DNA of 64,000 nucleotides from Couchioplanes caeruleus (GTDB taxonomy: Bacteria; Actinomycetota; Actinomycetes; Mycobacteriales; Micromonosporaceae). The translations under genes and the position numbers were made by a program. The stretch's first letter is position 1. Each line of letters begins with the position of its first letter. The stretch lies in contig NZ_CP092183.1 in NCBI RefSeq assembly GCF_023499255.1, forward strand, positions 5,018,501 through 5,082,500, given 5' to 3'. The notes below the pieces were generated by a model. It saw only the letters and a program-made list of their open reading frames with translations. It was not told the origin of the DNA and ran no database searches. This document shows, in pieces, positions 62,951 to 64,000 of this stretch.

Positions 62951-64000
62951 CGACCGTCCCCGAAGGCCGACGCGCGGTGCACGGCGAAGGGTCCGAGGGC
63001 CAGCAGGTCCACCGGTGCGGAGCCGAACAGCTCCATCGCCTCGCGCGGGGTGTCCACCATGGGCCGTCCGGCGGTGTTCAGCGAGGTGTTGACCACGACG
63101 GGCAGCCCGGTGAGGCGCTCGAACTCGGCCAGCATCTCGGCGACGACCGGCTCGGTCTCGGTGTGCACGGTCTGCACCCGGGCGGTGCCGTCGACGTGGG
63201 TGACCGCCGGGATGCGGTCCTTCCACTCCGGCTTCACCTTGTGCACGAACAGCATGTACGGGCTCGGGTAGACGCCCTCGAAGATGTCGGCGAAGCGTTC
63301 GGCCCGGACCATCGGCGCGATCGGCCGGAACTGCTCGCGGCCCTTCACGTTGTTCATGCGGGTCTGGGTGTCCTGGTCGCCGGGGTGCGCGAGCAGCGAG
63401 CGGTGGCCCAGCGCGCGGGGGCCGTACTCGCTGCGGCCCTGGTACCAGGCGACGATGCCGTTGTCCGCGAGCACCTTGGCGGCCTCGGCGGCGATCGAGG
63501 CGGGCCGGGTGTACGGCAGCGCCGCCCGCTTCAGCTCGGCCTCCAGCTCCTCGTCGCTCCAGCCGCGGCCGAGGTCGGCGCCGGCGAACGGGGCGACCGG
63601 CCCGCCGGTGCGGGCGACGGAGAGGGCGGCGCCGAGCGCGGTGCCGGAGTCGCCCGCGGCGGGCTGCACCCAGACGCGGTCGAACGGGCCCTCGGCGGCG
63701 ATGCGCGCGTTGGCCACGCAGTTCAGCGCGGTGCCCCCGGCCATGGTGAGCGTCTTGACGCCGCCCGAGGCCTCGTACGTCCACCGGGCCAGGTCGAGCA
63801 GCACCTCCTCGAGCCGCACCTGGACGCTGGAGGCGAGGTCGGCGTGCGCCTCGGTCATCTCCCCGTCGGCGGTGCGGGCCTTGGTCAGCGCGGACCAGTC
63901 GATGCGCTCCACGGTGAAGCCGCCGTCCTCGTTGGCGTGCACCCACTCGCGGAACAGGTCGAGGTACTTCGGCTTGCCGTACGAGGCCAGCGCCATCACC
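62947..64000 (-). CDS. Carbamoyltransferase, NodU/CmcH/TobZ family (partial, N-terminus outside window)
   Basis: The C-terminal 350 residues are present; the gene continues past position 64000. Motifs are TLTMAGGTALNCVANARIAA, WYQGRSEYGPRALGHRSLLA and GREQFRPIAPMV, the YrdC/HypF-like and C-terminal domains of O-carbamoyltransferases. These enzymes transfer a carbamoyl group from carbamoyl phosphate, via carbamoyl-AMP, to a sugar hydroxyl. In this operon the acceptor is probably a heptose or the glycan built by the glycosyltransferases. Confidence 0.9.
   Translation of the reverse strand, partial: VMALASYGKPKYLDLFREWVHANEDGGFTVERIDWSALTKARTADGEMTEAHADLASSVQVRLEEVLLDLARWTYEASGGVKTLTMAGGTALNCVANARIAAEGPFDRVWVQPAAGDSGTALGAALSVARTGGPVAPFAGADLGRGWSDEELEAELKRAALPYTRPASIAAEAAKVLADNGIVAWYQGRSEYGPRALGHRSLLAHPGDQDTQTRMNNVKGREQFRPIAPMVRAERFADIFEGVYPSPYMLFVHKVKPEWKDRIPAVTHVDGTARVQTVHTETEPVVAEMLAEFERLTGLPVVVNTSLNTAGRPMVDTPREAMELFGSAPVDLLALGPFAVHRASAFGDGR

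Overview
The window is very GC-rich, densely coding DNA. Many genes start with GTG, and neighbouring genes often overlap by ATGA or GTGA. It carries a SigB/SigF-type stress sigma factor, actinobacterial small proteins (DUF2277, DUF2203), a cyd locus with fused CydD-CydC, and a c-di-AMP riboswitch ahead of an NlpC/P60 gene. Together these point to a filamentous actinomycete chromosome, probably Micromonosporaceae (Actinoplanes-like). The genus is an inference. I see no rRNA, tRNA, phage, insertion sequence or CRISPR array.

Layout. 1-1166: end of a carboxymuconolactone decarboxylase-family gene and an unrecognised gene. 1176-11562: a sugar-catabolism island with a Gfo/Idh oxidoreductase, a class II aldolase, two PfkB kinases, a sugar ABC transporter without its ATPase, a SIS-domain isomerase/deaminase, a GH4 glycosidase and a DeoR regulator. 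11546-14969: YbaK deacylase, MBL-fold hydrolase, SigB-type sigma factor with a matching promoter, a tandem-repeat noncoding stretch, a STAS antagonist and a small helical protein. 15012-19924: a stand-alone amino-acid-type binding lipoprotein, a membrane GGDEF-EAL protein and a GT39-like glycosyltransferase. 20101-23261: a second ATPase-less sugar ABC operon. 23283-28867: small regulators and surface proteins, YcnI coupled to an ECF sigma factor, and a two-component system. 29019-31925: LolA-like protein plus an ABC exporter, with OmpR-type direct repeats upstream.

32035-35772: trpB-trpA-gntR facing a DUF3800 gene, with two perfect GTTCTAGAAC sites in the shared promoter. 35817-39735: a tightly overlapped operon of an AAA+ ATPase, a TPR membrane protein and a phosphatase-methyltransferase fusion. 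39912-42985: a PAS-GGDEF protein with a broken active site but an intact I-site, AraC, VOC and an APH-type kinase. 43060-44225: NlpC/P60 hydrolase under a c-di-AMP riboswitch. 44310-51293: blaR-like M56 peptidase and BlaI, divergent from cydA-cydB-cydDC, with BlaI-type palindromes between them. 51284-53629: small genes and an XRE-GNAT-HAD operon.

53661-64000: one long minus-strand operon entering from the right edge. It contains a carbamoyltransferase, GT2, a GmhB-heptosyltransferase fusion, two further glycosyltransferases, GmhA, HldE, SDR, GT9 and topoisomerase IB. GmhA, HldE and GmhB are the complete route from sedoheptulose-7-phosphate to an NDP-heptose. The operon therefore looks like a pathway for a heptose-containing, possibly carbamoylated glycan or glycosylated metabolite in a Gram-positive organism, and it is the most interesting system in the window.
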